Shown here in pieces: positions 1 to 6,688 of a DNA stretch of 64,000 nucleotides. The stretch is taken from positions 744,001 to 808,000 of the forward strand of contig CAVURU010000004.1 in the NCBI GenBank assembly GCA_963744005.1, in the 5' to 3' direction. This stretch comes from Palsa-504 sp963744005 (GTDB taxonomy: Bacteria > Actinomycetota > Actinomycetes > Streptosporangiales > Streptosporangiaceae). Below the pieces are notes generated by a model that saw nothing but the letters and a program-made list of their open reading frames with translations, searched no databases and was not told the origin of the DNA. A program made the position numbers and the translations under genes. Position 1 is the stretch's first letter. Each line of letters starts with the position of its first letter.

Positions 1-262
1 CGGGCAGGCCCAGCACGATCCAGTGCCAGAAGCCCGAGCCGGTCGGCGCGTCCGGGTCGAAGCAGGTCACCGCGAAGCTCCTGGTCTGCTCCGGGAAGCC
101 CGACCAGGACAGTGACGGCGAGACGTTGCCGCCCGTCATGCCCCACCCGTCGAAGACCTGGCTCTCGCTCATCATCTGGTTGTGGGCGATGTGGTCGCTG
201 CGCAGCTCGAACGACGGCACCGGCGGCATGAAGTCGTACGGCAGCGGCGGACGGTCGGTCAT
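1..262 (-). CDS. PEBP / YbhB-YbcL family (Raf kinase inhibitor-like) protein, 3' end missing
   Basis: Only the first 87 codons lie in the window; the gene runs off the left edge. The start is the ATG at 262, with a good GAGGAGG ribosome site about 6 nt upstream. The visible part contains the phosphatidylethanolamine-binding-protein core: an N-terminal beta segment ending SPSLSWSG, then FDPDAPTGSGFWHW, the ligand-pocket signature of the bacterial YbhB/YbcL branch. Members are small soluble proteins of about 170-180 residues that bind anions or phospholipid head groups; their cellular role is mostly unknown. Family assignment is firm, function is not. It is divergent from the BrkB remnant to its right. 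Confidence 0.85.
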   Translation of the reverse strand, partial: MTDRPPLPYDFMPPVPSFELRSDHIAHNQMMSESQVFDGWGMTGGNVSPSLSWSGFPEQTRSFAVTCFDPDAPTGSGFWHWIVLGLP

Positions 263-351
263 GCGGACCTCCTCAGTGAGGTGCGGACAGGCTCTCCGCA
301 CTTCCTACCAGCCTGCGGCGGGCGGGTCCGGGCCGGGTACCGTCCTGCGCC

Positions 352-787
352 ATGAGCGTGGTGAAGCAGGCGCACGCCTGGCTGGCCTTCCCGCTCGCGG
401 TCTGGAAGAAGTTCGGCCACGACATTCGGGGCGCTGAATCAGACCGGGCTGGCCTGCTCGTCGGCCCGGCCGGCACGTTCATCGGTGCCCGGGGCGCGGC
501 CAGACGCCATGCAGAACGGGCTCAACACCGCCTGGGAGGTCCCGATCGTGGCCCGGCCCGGTTCCCCTTACCTGCAGGCCGAGCTCACCTTGTTTGCGGT
601 GGAGATTAACGTGGTAAGGGCATTGCGGCTCTGGCCCCGCCGCCTGGCCCCGCCGCCGTGCACCGAGCAGGACCGGCGAGCCTTCCAGCTCTACGCGGAG
701 GCGACCAGGCGAGGCGAAGGGCTGGACATCGTGGTGGAAGGAAGCGGCTTCGGAGGTGAGGACCATCCCCAGCAGACATCGGGCTGA
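352..787 (+). pseudogene. YihY/BrkB-family membrane protein, collapsed by internal deletions
   Basis: Pieces of a YihY/virulence-factor BrkB protein remain in different frames. Nucleotides 352-425 encode a typical N-terminus (MSVVKQAHAWLAFPLAVWKK). Nucleotides 509-545, in another frame, encode AMQNGLNTAWEVP, a motif from the middle of the family. This is joined directly to the C-terminal signature YLQAELTLFAVEINVVRA and the usual C-tail with RLWPRRLAPPP. Intact members have about 300-350 residues with six membrane helices; here roughly two thirds are gone, including most helices. The remnant overlaps the start of the next gene. I am confident about the family and that it cannot make a full protein. 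Confidence 0.7.
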
Positions 788-2042
788 CCCGCGCGCACCG
801 CACGTGGTCATCTGCGGCGCGGGCTTCGCCGGCCTGTCCGCCATCTCCCGGCTGACCCGCGCCGGCCTGCGGGTCACGCTGGTCGACGGCCATCTGTACA
901 GCACCTTCCAGCCGCTGCTGTACCAGGTGGCCACGGCCGGGCTGAATCCCGGCGACGTCGCCTTCCCGGCGGGCAGCTTCGCCCGGCGGTACGGGGCCGT
1001 CTACCGGCACGGTGAGCTGACCCGGATCGACACCGCGGCCCGGCGGGTCACGCTGACCAGCGGCCTCGAGCTCGACTACGACTACCTCATCATCGCGGCC
1101 GGGGTCTCCTCGGCCTACCACGGCATCCCCGGCGCGGCCGAGAACACCTTCGGCCTGTACACCAGGTCCGATGCCATCGTGCTGCGTGATTGCCTGATGG
1201 CCGCCTTCGAGCAGCTCAGCGTGACCAGCGGCGACCTGCACGTCACCGTGGCCGGCGGCGGCCCCACCGGGGTCGAGCTGGCCGGCACGCTGGCCGAGCT
1301 CACCGCGACCGTGCTGGACGCCACCTTCCCCGACGTCGACCCGGCCCGGGTTCACGTCCGGCTCATCGAGATGGCCTCCGCCCTGCTCACCGCGTTCCAC
1401 CCCAAGCTGCGCGAGTACACCCGGGTCCAGCTGGTCGAGCGCGGCGTGGACATCCGGCTGGACACTCAGATCGCCGAGATCACCGCGGACCAGGTCGTCC
1501 TGGCCGACGGCGAGCACCTGCCCAGCGACGTGACCGTGTGGGCGGCAGGCGTCGGCGCGGCCGAGGCGACGGCCGACTGGGGGCTGCCCCAGGGCCGCGG
1601 CGGCCGCCTGGTCATCGGGCCCGACCTGCGGGTCCAGGGCCAGGACCGGATCTTCGCGGTCGGCGACATCGCCGTCAATCCCGATGACGCCGCCCCCCAG
1701 CTCGCCCAGCCCGCCATGCAGATGGGACGGCACGCGGCCACCCAGATCGTCCGGCTGCAGGGCGGCGAGGCCACCGAGCGGTTCACCTACCATGACAAGG
1801 GCATCATGGCCACCATCGGGCGCCGCTCCGCGGTGGTCGAGCTGGCCCAGGGGCTGCGGCTGCGCGGCACCCTGGCCTGGCTGGCCTGGCTCGCCCTGCA
1901 CATTTTCTACCTGCTCGGCGGCCGTAACCGGGCCTCCACCCTGGTCAACCTGACCTACCGCTACTTCGCCTGGGGGCACGGCGGCGGGGTGATCGTCGGC
2001 GACGATCCCCGCACTCAGGTTCCCGCCCGAGCCGCCAAATAA
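756..2042 (+). CDS. Type II NADH dehydrogenase-like NAD(P)/FAD oxidoreductase
   Basis: A 428-residue flavoprotein. An N-terminal FAD-binding Rossmann motif (VVICGAGFAG, residues 17-26) is followed by STFQPLLYQVATAGLNPGD, typical of non-proton-pumping NADH:quinone oxidoreductase (NDH-2). A second dinucleotide motif (VAGGGPTGVELAG, about residues 165-177) binds NADH, and FAVGD near residue 310 completes the FAD site. The C-terminus has a hydrophobic stretch (LAWLAWLALHIFYLLGG) consistent with peripheral membrane attachment. Such enzymes pass electrons from NADH to menaquinone at the cytoplasmic face. The GTG start at 756 overlaps the BrkB remnant. A ferredoxin- or carotenoid-type reductase is less likely given the C-terminal motif. 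Confidence 0.88.
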   Translation: MRTIPSRHRADPRAPHVVICGAGFAGLSAISRLTRAGLRVTLVDGHLYSTFQPLLYQVATAGLNPGDVAFPAGSFARRYGAVYRHGELTRIDTAARRVTLTSGLELDYDYLIIAAGVSSAYHGIPGAAENTFGLYTRSDAIVLRDCLMAAFEQLSVTSGDLHVTVAGGGPTGVELAGTLAELTATVLDATFPDVDPARVHVRLIEMASALLTAFHPKLREYTRVQLVERGVDIRLDTQIAEITADQVVLADGEHLPSDVTVWAAGVGAAEATADWGLPQGRGGRLVIGPDLRVQGQDRIFAVGDIAVNPDDAAPQLAQPAMQMGRHAATQIVRLQGGEATERFTYHDKGIMATIGRRSAVVELAQGLRLRGTLAWLAWLALHIFYLLGGRNRASTLVNLTYRYFAWGHGGGVIVGDDPRTQVPARAAK

Positions 2043-2089
2043 CCCCCTTCTACGACAGCGTGTAGTTGTTGGAAGTAAGCTGTTACCCG

Positions 2090-3244
2090 ATGAAGACATT
2101 CCGCCCGCGCGGCAGGGTGGCCGCCGCGGTTCTGGCCAGCGCAGTGGCCGGGACCCTGGCCCTGGCCGGATGCGGTAACAGCGGCTCCTCCGCCGGCTCG
2201 CAGGCCAACCCGACCTCCAGCGCGGCCGAGATGAACCCCAACCTGGATCTCGGCACCTCCCTCGGCGGCAAGCCGGCTCCGGACTTCACCCTGGTCAACC
2301 AGTTCGGCCAGACCATGTCGCTCAGCCAGTTCCGCGGCAAGGTGGTGATGCTGGCCTTCGAGGACTCCGAGTGCACCACCGTCTGCCCGCTGACCACGCA
2401 GAGCATGCTGGAGGCCAAGCAGCTGCTCGGCTCGGCCGGATCCCAGGTGCAGCTGCTCGGCATCGACGCCAACCCCGACGCCATCACCGTCAGCGACGTG
2501 CTCGGCTACACCCGCTCGCACGGCCTGGTCAACCAGTGGAACTTCCTGACCGGCTCGCTGCCCCAGCTGAAGGCCACCTGGAAGTCCTACGACATCGCGG
2601 TGCAGATCGAGCAGGACGAGATCGACCACACCCCCGCCCTGTTCATCATCGACCAGCAGGGCCGGGAGCAGAAGCTCTACCTGACCCAGATGGCCTACTC
2701 CAGCGTGACCCAGTCCGCGCAGGTCCTGGCGGACGACATCGCCACCCTGCTGCCCGGCCACCCGCACGTGGCCAGCCAGGACTCACTCGCCACCATCCCC
2801 ACCCAGGGCCCCACTGATCACGTCACGCTGCCGTCCGCGTCGGCTGCGGGCGGCACGGTCGGGCTCGGCCCGGGCACCCCGCACCTGGTCATGTTCTTCG
2901 CCACCTGGCTGGCCGAGGTCTCCGACCTGAAGGGCCAGCTCGTCCAGGCCAACGCCTACGCCGCCCAGGCCAAGAAGGACGGACTGCCCCCGCTCACCGC
3001 CGTGGACGAGGCCACCGTCGAACCCTCGGCCCAGGCCGTCCGCAGCTACCTGAGCGGGCTCGGCACGACGCTGAGCTACCCGGTCGCGCTGGACAGCACC
3101 GGGCGGCTGGCGGACGGCTACGACGTGCAGGACCAGCCCTGGTTCGCCCTGGTCTCCGCGTCCGGCAAGATCATCTGGTCGCACGACGGCGCCCAGTCCG
3201 CGGCCCAGCTCACCGCGGCCGTCCAGCACGCGCTCAACTCGTGA
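2090..3244 (+). CDS. SCO1/SenC-family lipoprotein with a second, cysteine-free thioredoxin-like domain
   Basis: A 384-residue exported protein. The signal ends in lipobox LAGC (residues 25-28), so it should be membrane-anchored outside the cell. Residues about 55-225 form a SCO1/SenC domain: APDFTLVNQFG, the copper-ligand pair C95-x3-C99 in ECTTVCP, and H180 in DHTPALFI, the third ligand. SCO proteins deliver copper to cytochrome oxidase subunit II or act in thiol redox. From about residue 262 there is a second TlpA/AlkD-like thioredoxin fold (HLVMFFATWLAE), but the CXXC site is absent. The ATG at 2090 immediately precedes the signal sequence. The upstream NDH-2 gene makes a respiratory role plausible. 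Confidence 0.82.
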   Translation: MKTFRPRGRVAAAVLASAVAGTLALAGCGNSGSSAGSQANPTSSAAEMNPNLDLGTSLGGKPAPDFTLVNQFGQTMSLSQFRGKVVMLAFEDSECTTVCPLTTQSMLEAKQLLGSAGSQVQLLGIDANPDAITVSDVLGYTRSHGLVNQWNFLTGSLPQLKATWKSYDIAVQIEQDEIDHTPALFIIDQQGREQKLYLTQMAYSSVTQSAQVLADDIATLLPGHPHVASQDSLATIPTQGPTDHVTLPSASAAGGTVGLGPGTPHLVMFFATWLAEVSDLKGQLVQANAYAAQAKKDGLPPLTAVDEATVEPSAQAVRSYLSGLGTTLSYPVALDSTGRLADGYDVQDQPWFALVSASGKIIWSHDGAQSAAQLTAAVQHALNS

Positions 3245-3278
3245 CATCTGTCGTCGCTCACCGCGATAATCGGCGCCG

Positions 3279-3437
3279 TCACCTACACGTCCGTCCCGGC
3301 TCCGGCTCCGGCCCGGCGTCGTCGGTGTCGGGCCCGGTGAACGCGTTCCGGCCCATCTCGGTGAACCACTCAGGCACGTCCTGCCGAGCCCGGAGTGCCT
3401 CCCGCAGGGCCGTCAGGAGCTCGTCATCGTCAGGCAC
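3279..3437 (-). CDS. Small acidic hypothetical protein, probably a truncated family member
   Basis: A 52-residue reading frame opposite to the flanking plus-strand gene, with GTG start at 3437 and a GGAG site 8 nt upstream. The product begins PDDDELLTALREALRARQDVPEWFTEMG. This resembles the start of short actinomycete proteins that often follow sigma-factor genes, but those are several times longer. It ends after an acidic Pro/Glu tail. Two stop codons in frame just upstream exclude an N-terminal extension. It may be a remnant rather than a functional gene. Confidence 0.4.
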   Translation of the reverse strand: MPDDDELLTALREALRARQDVPEWFTEMGRNAFTGPDTDDAGPEPEPGRTCR

Positions 3438-3539
3438 GCGTTCGTCTCCCGCCTTCTGTCATCAGCGCCTCGGGTCTCTCTTCTCACCCGGAGGGACCCG
3501 GCCGCCCATTGATACAGTTGCCTGCTGACAAAAGCGGCC

Positions 3540-3998
3540 TCAGCTCACGGCCCTCTTGACCAGGTCGGCGATCCTCGTCTCGAGGGCGTCGGTCAGCTCG
3601 GTCAGCGCGTAGGTGACCGGCCACATGGCCTCTTCGTCGAGGTTCGCCACGTCGCTGAAGCCGAGCGTCGCGTACCGCGACTTGAACTTCTGCGCGGGCT
3701 GGAAGAAACAGACCACGGCCCCGTCCTTGGCGTAGGCGGGCATTCCGTACCAGGTGCGCGGGGCGAGATCGGGCGCGGAAGCGGTGACGATGGCGTGGAT
3801 CCGCTCGGCCATGGCGCGGTCCGGCCCGGACATCTCCTCGATCTTGGCCAGCAGGTCGCGTTCCCCCTCGGCCCGGCCCGTGGCCGCCTTCAGCTCCCGG
3901 GCCCGCTCCTTCATCGCGGCCCGTTCCTCGGCCGTGAAGCCCTCGTGCTTCTGGCCGCGCCTGGCGGTGCTCTTAGCGGACTTCTGCGTCTCGATCAT
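3540..3998 (-). CDS. DUF1801 (YdhG-like) family protein
   Basis: A 152-residue soluble protein. The N-terminal third is charged and probably helical (MKERARELKAATGRAEGERD). The second half holds the DUF1801 fold: APRTWYGMPAYAKDGAVVCFFQPA and KSRYATLGFSD, followed by a long C-terminal helix. The fold is related to the Bacillus Fra/YdhG iron-chaperone family, though the actinomycete members with this KAATGRA-type N-terminus have no proven function. The start ATG at 3998 has a GGAAGGAA site 6-8 nt upstream. It is transcribed alone and divergently from the imuA' cassette. Confidence 0.8.
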   Translation of the reverse strand: MIETQKSAKSTARRGQKHEGFTAEERAAMKERARELKAATGRAEGERDLLAKIEEMSGPDRAMAERIHAIVTASAPDLAPRTWYGMPAYAKDGAVVCFFQPAQKFKSRYATLGFSDVANLDEEAMWPVTYALTELTDALETRIADLVKRAVS

Positions 3999-4124
3999 GG
4001 CTGGTTCCTTCCGGCTTGTTCGGTACTGGGGATGTTCTCAATCTAGGCAGCCGGCCTGGAGCAAAGCTTCTCCGAAACTGCTCAGTTCGCGGCCGCCGTC
4101 CCGGCGCAAGATCGCAATCCCCGC

Positions 4125-4153
4125 TTGACGTGCACGAACTTATGTTCGATACT
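4125..4153 (+). promoter_or_regulatory. SOS-type promoter of the imuA' cassette: LexA box between -35 and -10
   Basis: TTGACG (4125-4130) and GATACT (4148-4153) are separated by exactly 17 bp. The spacer contains CGAACTTATGTTCG (4135-4148), which matches the actinobacterial LexA consensus CGAAC-N4-GTTCG. LexA bound here would block RNA polymerase, so imuA', imuB and dnaE2 are predicted to be DNA-damage induced. The box is seen directly; the regulation is inferred from known SOS control of this cassette in mycobacteria. Confidence 0.8.
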
Positions 4154-4265
4154 CGACGAGATGGGGAATGTATCTGCGGAAACGAAGCGGATATATTCCT
4201 CCTGGCCTGGACCGTCCGAAACCCTGGATCGTCCGGAACCGGGCCGCCGAACTAGGGAGCCGTCC

Positions 4266-5153
4266 ATGCCTGCTGGGCTGTCCGTCGCGGCTGAGGCCCC
4301 CGAGCTTCCCCCCGCCGCCAGCTCAGCTGCCGCCAGCTCAGCCGCCGTCAGCCCGGTCACAGGTACCGGCCCGGCCGCTGCTGCCGACCCGGCCGTTGCC
4401 CCCGGCCCGGCCGTTGCCCCCGGCCCGGCCTCCGGCGCCGGCTTCTCCGGGGACGCCGGCTTGCTGCCGGTGCTGCCGGTGCTGCGCGAGCTGCTGCCCC
4501 GGGGCGGACTGGCCCGGGGCTCGGTGGTGACCGTGCCGGAGTTCGGCCTGCTCGCCCTGGCGCTGACCGCGGGCGCTTCGGCCGCCGGAGCCTGGTGCGG
4601 GATCGCTGGGGTACCCGAGGCGGGTGTCCTGGCCGCGGCCGGCCTGGGCCTGGACGCGGACCGCACCCTGCTGGTCCCCGACCCGGGGTCGTCTTGGGCC
4701 CAGGTCGTGGCGTCGCTGCTCGACGGATGCGAGCTGGTCCTGCTGCGGCGTCCGGCACAGGCCCGGGACGGGCGCCCGCCGCATGAGGCCCAGGTCCGGA
4801 CGCGGGTGGAGGCCACGCTGCGCCGCGCCCGGGGCGTGCTGCTGGTCGTCGGCGAGTGGCCCGGGGCCCAGGTCCGCCTCCGGGTCCTCAGCCAGGGCTG
4901 GACCGGGCTGGGCGACGGGCACGGCCGGCTCCGGGCCTGCTGCGCCCAGGTCGCGGCCGACGGCCGCGGCGAAGCGGCCCTGACCCGGACCCGCTGGCTC
5001 TGGCTGCCCGCCGAGGACGGTCGCATCGCCGCCGCCGACCCGACCGCCCTCCCTGTCCCGGCCGCCCCCGCCGCCTCGTACACCCCAGCCCTGCACGCCC
5101 CGGCCGCGCAGACCCAGGCCCCGCGCCGCCTGCAGGCCGCCGGGACCGGATGA
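4266..5153 (+). CDS. imuA': ImuA'-like mutasome accessory protein
   Basis: A 295-residue protein in first position of the imuA'-imuB-dnaE2 cassette. After an Ala/Pro-rich N-terminus (to about residue 60) comes LPVLRELLPRGGLARGSVVTV, the opening of the RecA-like fold seen in this group. The segments TLLVPDPGSSWAQVVASLLDGCELVLL and ARGVLLVVGEW follow. No Walker A lysine is visible, as is usual for ImuA'. In mycobacteria the homologue is essential for DnaE2-dependent translesion mutagenesis, probably as an adaptor binding ImuB. ATG 4266 was chosen because GGGAG lies 7 nt upstream; earlier in-frame starts lack a good site. The stop overlaps the imuB start (ATGA). Confidence 0.75.
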   Translation: MPAGLSVAAEAPELPPAASSAAASSAAVSPVTGTGPAAAADPAVAPGPAVAPGPASGAGFSGDAGLLPVLPVLRELLPRGGLARGSVVTVPEFGLLALALTAGASAAGAWCGIAGVPEAGVLAAAGLGLDADRTLLVPDPGSSWAQVVASLLDGCELVLLRRPAQARDGRPPHEAQVRTRVEATLRRARGVLLVVGEWPGAQVRLRVLSQGWTGLGDGHGRLRACCAQVAADGRGEAALTRTRWLWLPAEDGRIAAADPTALPVPAAPAASYTPALHAPAAQTQAPRRLQAAGTG

Positions 5154-6688
5154 TCGCGCCCGTCCCCCGGGTCATGGCCGTGTCCTGCCCGGAACTGCGC
5201 AGCCTCCCCGACCGGCCTTCCCCGGACCAGCCCGCCTCGGGCCAGCCCGCCTCGGGCCAGCCCGCCTCGGATCGGCCCGCCTCGGATCGGCCCGGGCCGC
5301 CGAGCCCCGCCGCGGCCCGCCTGTTCGAGCAGGTGATCGCGACGGTCACCGCTTTCTGCCCGCGCGTCGAGGCGGTTGAGCCAGGCGTGTGCGCGTTCGG
5401 GGCGCGCGGGCCGTCTCGCTACTTCGGCGGGGAGACCGCACTGGCCGCCCAGATCATCGCCGCGCTCGCCGACCTAGGTGTCCCGGCCCGGGCCGGCGTC
5501 GCCGACGGCCTGTTCGCCGCCTGCCTGGCCGCTGGCCCCCCGGCCGACGACAGCCCCCCAGCCGGTGGCCCCCCGGACGGCAACAGCTCCGGGCCGGTCC
5601 TGGTCATCCCGCCCGGCCGGACCCCGGAGTTCCTGGCCGGTCAGCCCGTGCAGGCCCTGGCCGGCCAGGGCCTGGCCGATCCGGATCTGATCGCGCTGCT
5701 GAACCGCCTCGGCCTGCGCACGCTGGGGGACCTGGCCGCCCTGCCGGCCAGCGACGTGGCCAGCCGGTTCGGCGCCGCGGGAGAGACCTTGCACCGGCTG
5801 GCCGGCGGCCTGGGCTCCCGGCCGCTGGCCGCTCGCGCCCCCGCCGAGGATCTGTCCGTAGCCCAGGAGTTCGACCCGCCGGAATCGCTGGCCGAGCCGG
5901 TGGTGTTCGCGGCCAAGACGCTGGCCGAGCAGCTGCACGACGGCCTGGGCGCCCGCGGGCTGGCCTGCGTCCGGATCCAGGTCCGCGTCGTCTGCGCGGA
6001 CGGGCGGGAGAACGCCCGGCTCTGGCGGCACGACGGGCTGCTGTCCGGGTCGGCCGTCGCCGACCGGGTCCGCTGGCAGCTCGACGGGTGGCGGGGACCC
6101 GGCGCGGCCGTCGCCCCCGATGAGGGGGTCGTGCTGCTGCGGCTGGTCCCGGACCAGGTGGTCCGGGCCACCGGGTACCAGCTCGCCCTGTGGGGAGAGA
6201 CGATGGTCAGCGACCGGGTGGCGCGAGCCGCCCTGCGGGTGCAGGCCCTGCTCGGGCACGAGGCCGTGCTGCGTCCGGTCATGGGCGGCGGCCGGGAGGT
6301 ATCCGAGCGGGTGAACCACATCCCGTTCGGGGAGAAAATGCAGCCCCGGCTGGACCCGGGCGCGCCGTGGCCGGGGCGGATCGCGGGTGCGGCGCCCGGC
6401 GTGGTCTACCCCTTCGCCCGGACCGCGGACGTGACCGACGAGGCGGGGGAGGCCATCACCGTCACCGGGCGGTGTGTCCTGTCCGGCCCGCCCGCCTGGC
6501 TGGCCGCCGACGGTGAAGCACCGCTGCCGATCACCGGGTGGGCCGGGCCGTGGCCGTTGTCCGAGCGCTGGTGGGAACCGGCCGCCGCGCGCCGCCGGGC
6601 CCGGTTCCAGCTGCTGACCGGTGACGGGCGGGCCTGGCTGGCCGTGGTGCAGGACGGCCGCTGGCTGATCGAGGCGGGGTACTGGTAG
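5150..6688 (+). CDS. imuB: ImuB-like catalytically inactive Y-family polymerase
   Basis: A 512-residue protein translationally coupled to imuA' (ATGA overlap). Recognisable ImuB segments are LFEQVIATVTAFCPRVEAVEPG, RGPSRYFGGE, VGIADGLFAA-like AGVADGLFAA, the helix-hairpin-helix region LLNRLGLRTLGDLAALPASDV, and the little-finger/C-terminal part through LSERWWEP. ImuB lacks polymerase activity and docks DnaE2 and the beta clamp. The N-terminus is odd: after PRVMAVSCPEL it goes straight into a Pro/Ala/Ser repeat of about 30 residues, where family members carry the conserved segment ending SAAARAEGVRRGM. About 60 residues are therefore replaced. The next gene starts 1 nt inside its stop. Confidence 0.8.
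   Translation: MIAPVPRVMAVSCPELRSLPDRPSPDQPASGQPASGQPASDRPASDRPGPPSPAAARLFEQVIATVTAFCPRVEAVEPGVCAFGARGPSRYFGGETALAAQIIAALADLGVPARAGVADGLFAACLAAGPPADDSPPAGGPPDGNSSGPVLVIPPGRTPEFLAGQPVQALAGQGLADPDLIALLNRLGLRTLGDLAALPASDVASRFGAAGETLHRLAGGLGSRPLAARAPAEDLSVAQEFDPPESLAEPVVFAAKTLAEQLHDGLGARGLACVRIQVRVVCADGRENARLWRHDGLLSGSAVADRVRWQLDGWRGPGAAVAPDEGVVLLRLVPDQVVRATGYQLALWGETMVSDRVARAALRVQALLGHEAVLRPVMGGGREVSERVNHIPFGEKMQPRLDPGAPWPGRIAGAAPGVVYPFARTADVTDEAGEAITVTGRCVLSGPPAWLAADGEAPLPITGWAGPWPLSERWWEPAAARRRARFQLLTGDGRAWLAVVQDGRWLIEAGYW
5228..5287 (+). repeat. 15-bp tandem repeat, four units, inside imuB
   Basis: Four consecutive 15-bp units of the form CAGCCCGCCTCGGGC lie at 5228, 5243, 5258 and 5273; the last two drift to GGAT ends and a CGG beginning. 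They encode a pentapeptide Q/R-P-A-S-G/D array in the N-terminal region of ImuB. Perfect 5-codon periodicity keeps the frame. Such repeats expand and contract by slippage. Confidence 0.85.

Noticed and set aside
4856..5149. N-terminal extension of ImuB upstream of 5150
   Set aside because: The frame is open but the sequence is an Arg/Pro/Gly-rich shadow of imuA'; the missing ImuB motifs are not there.
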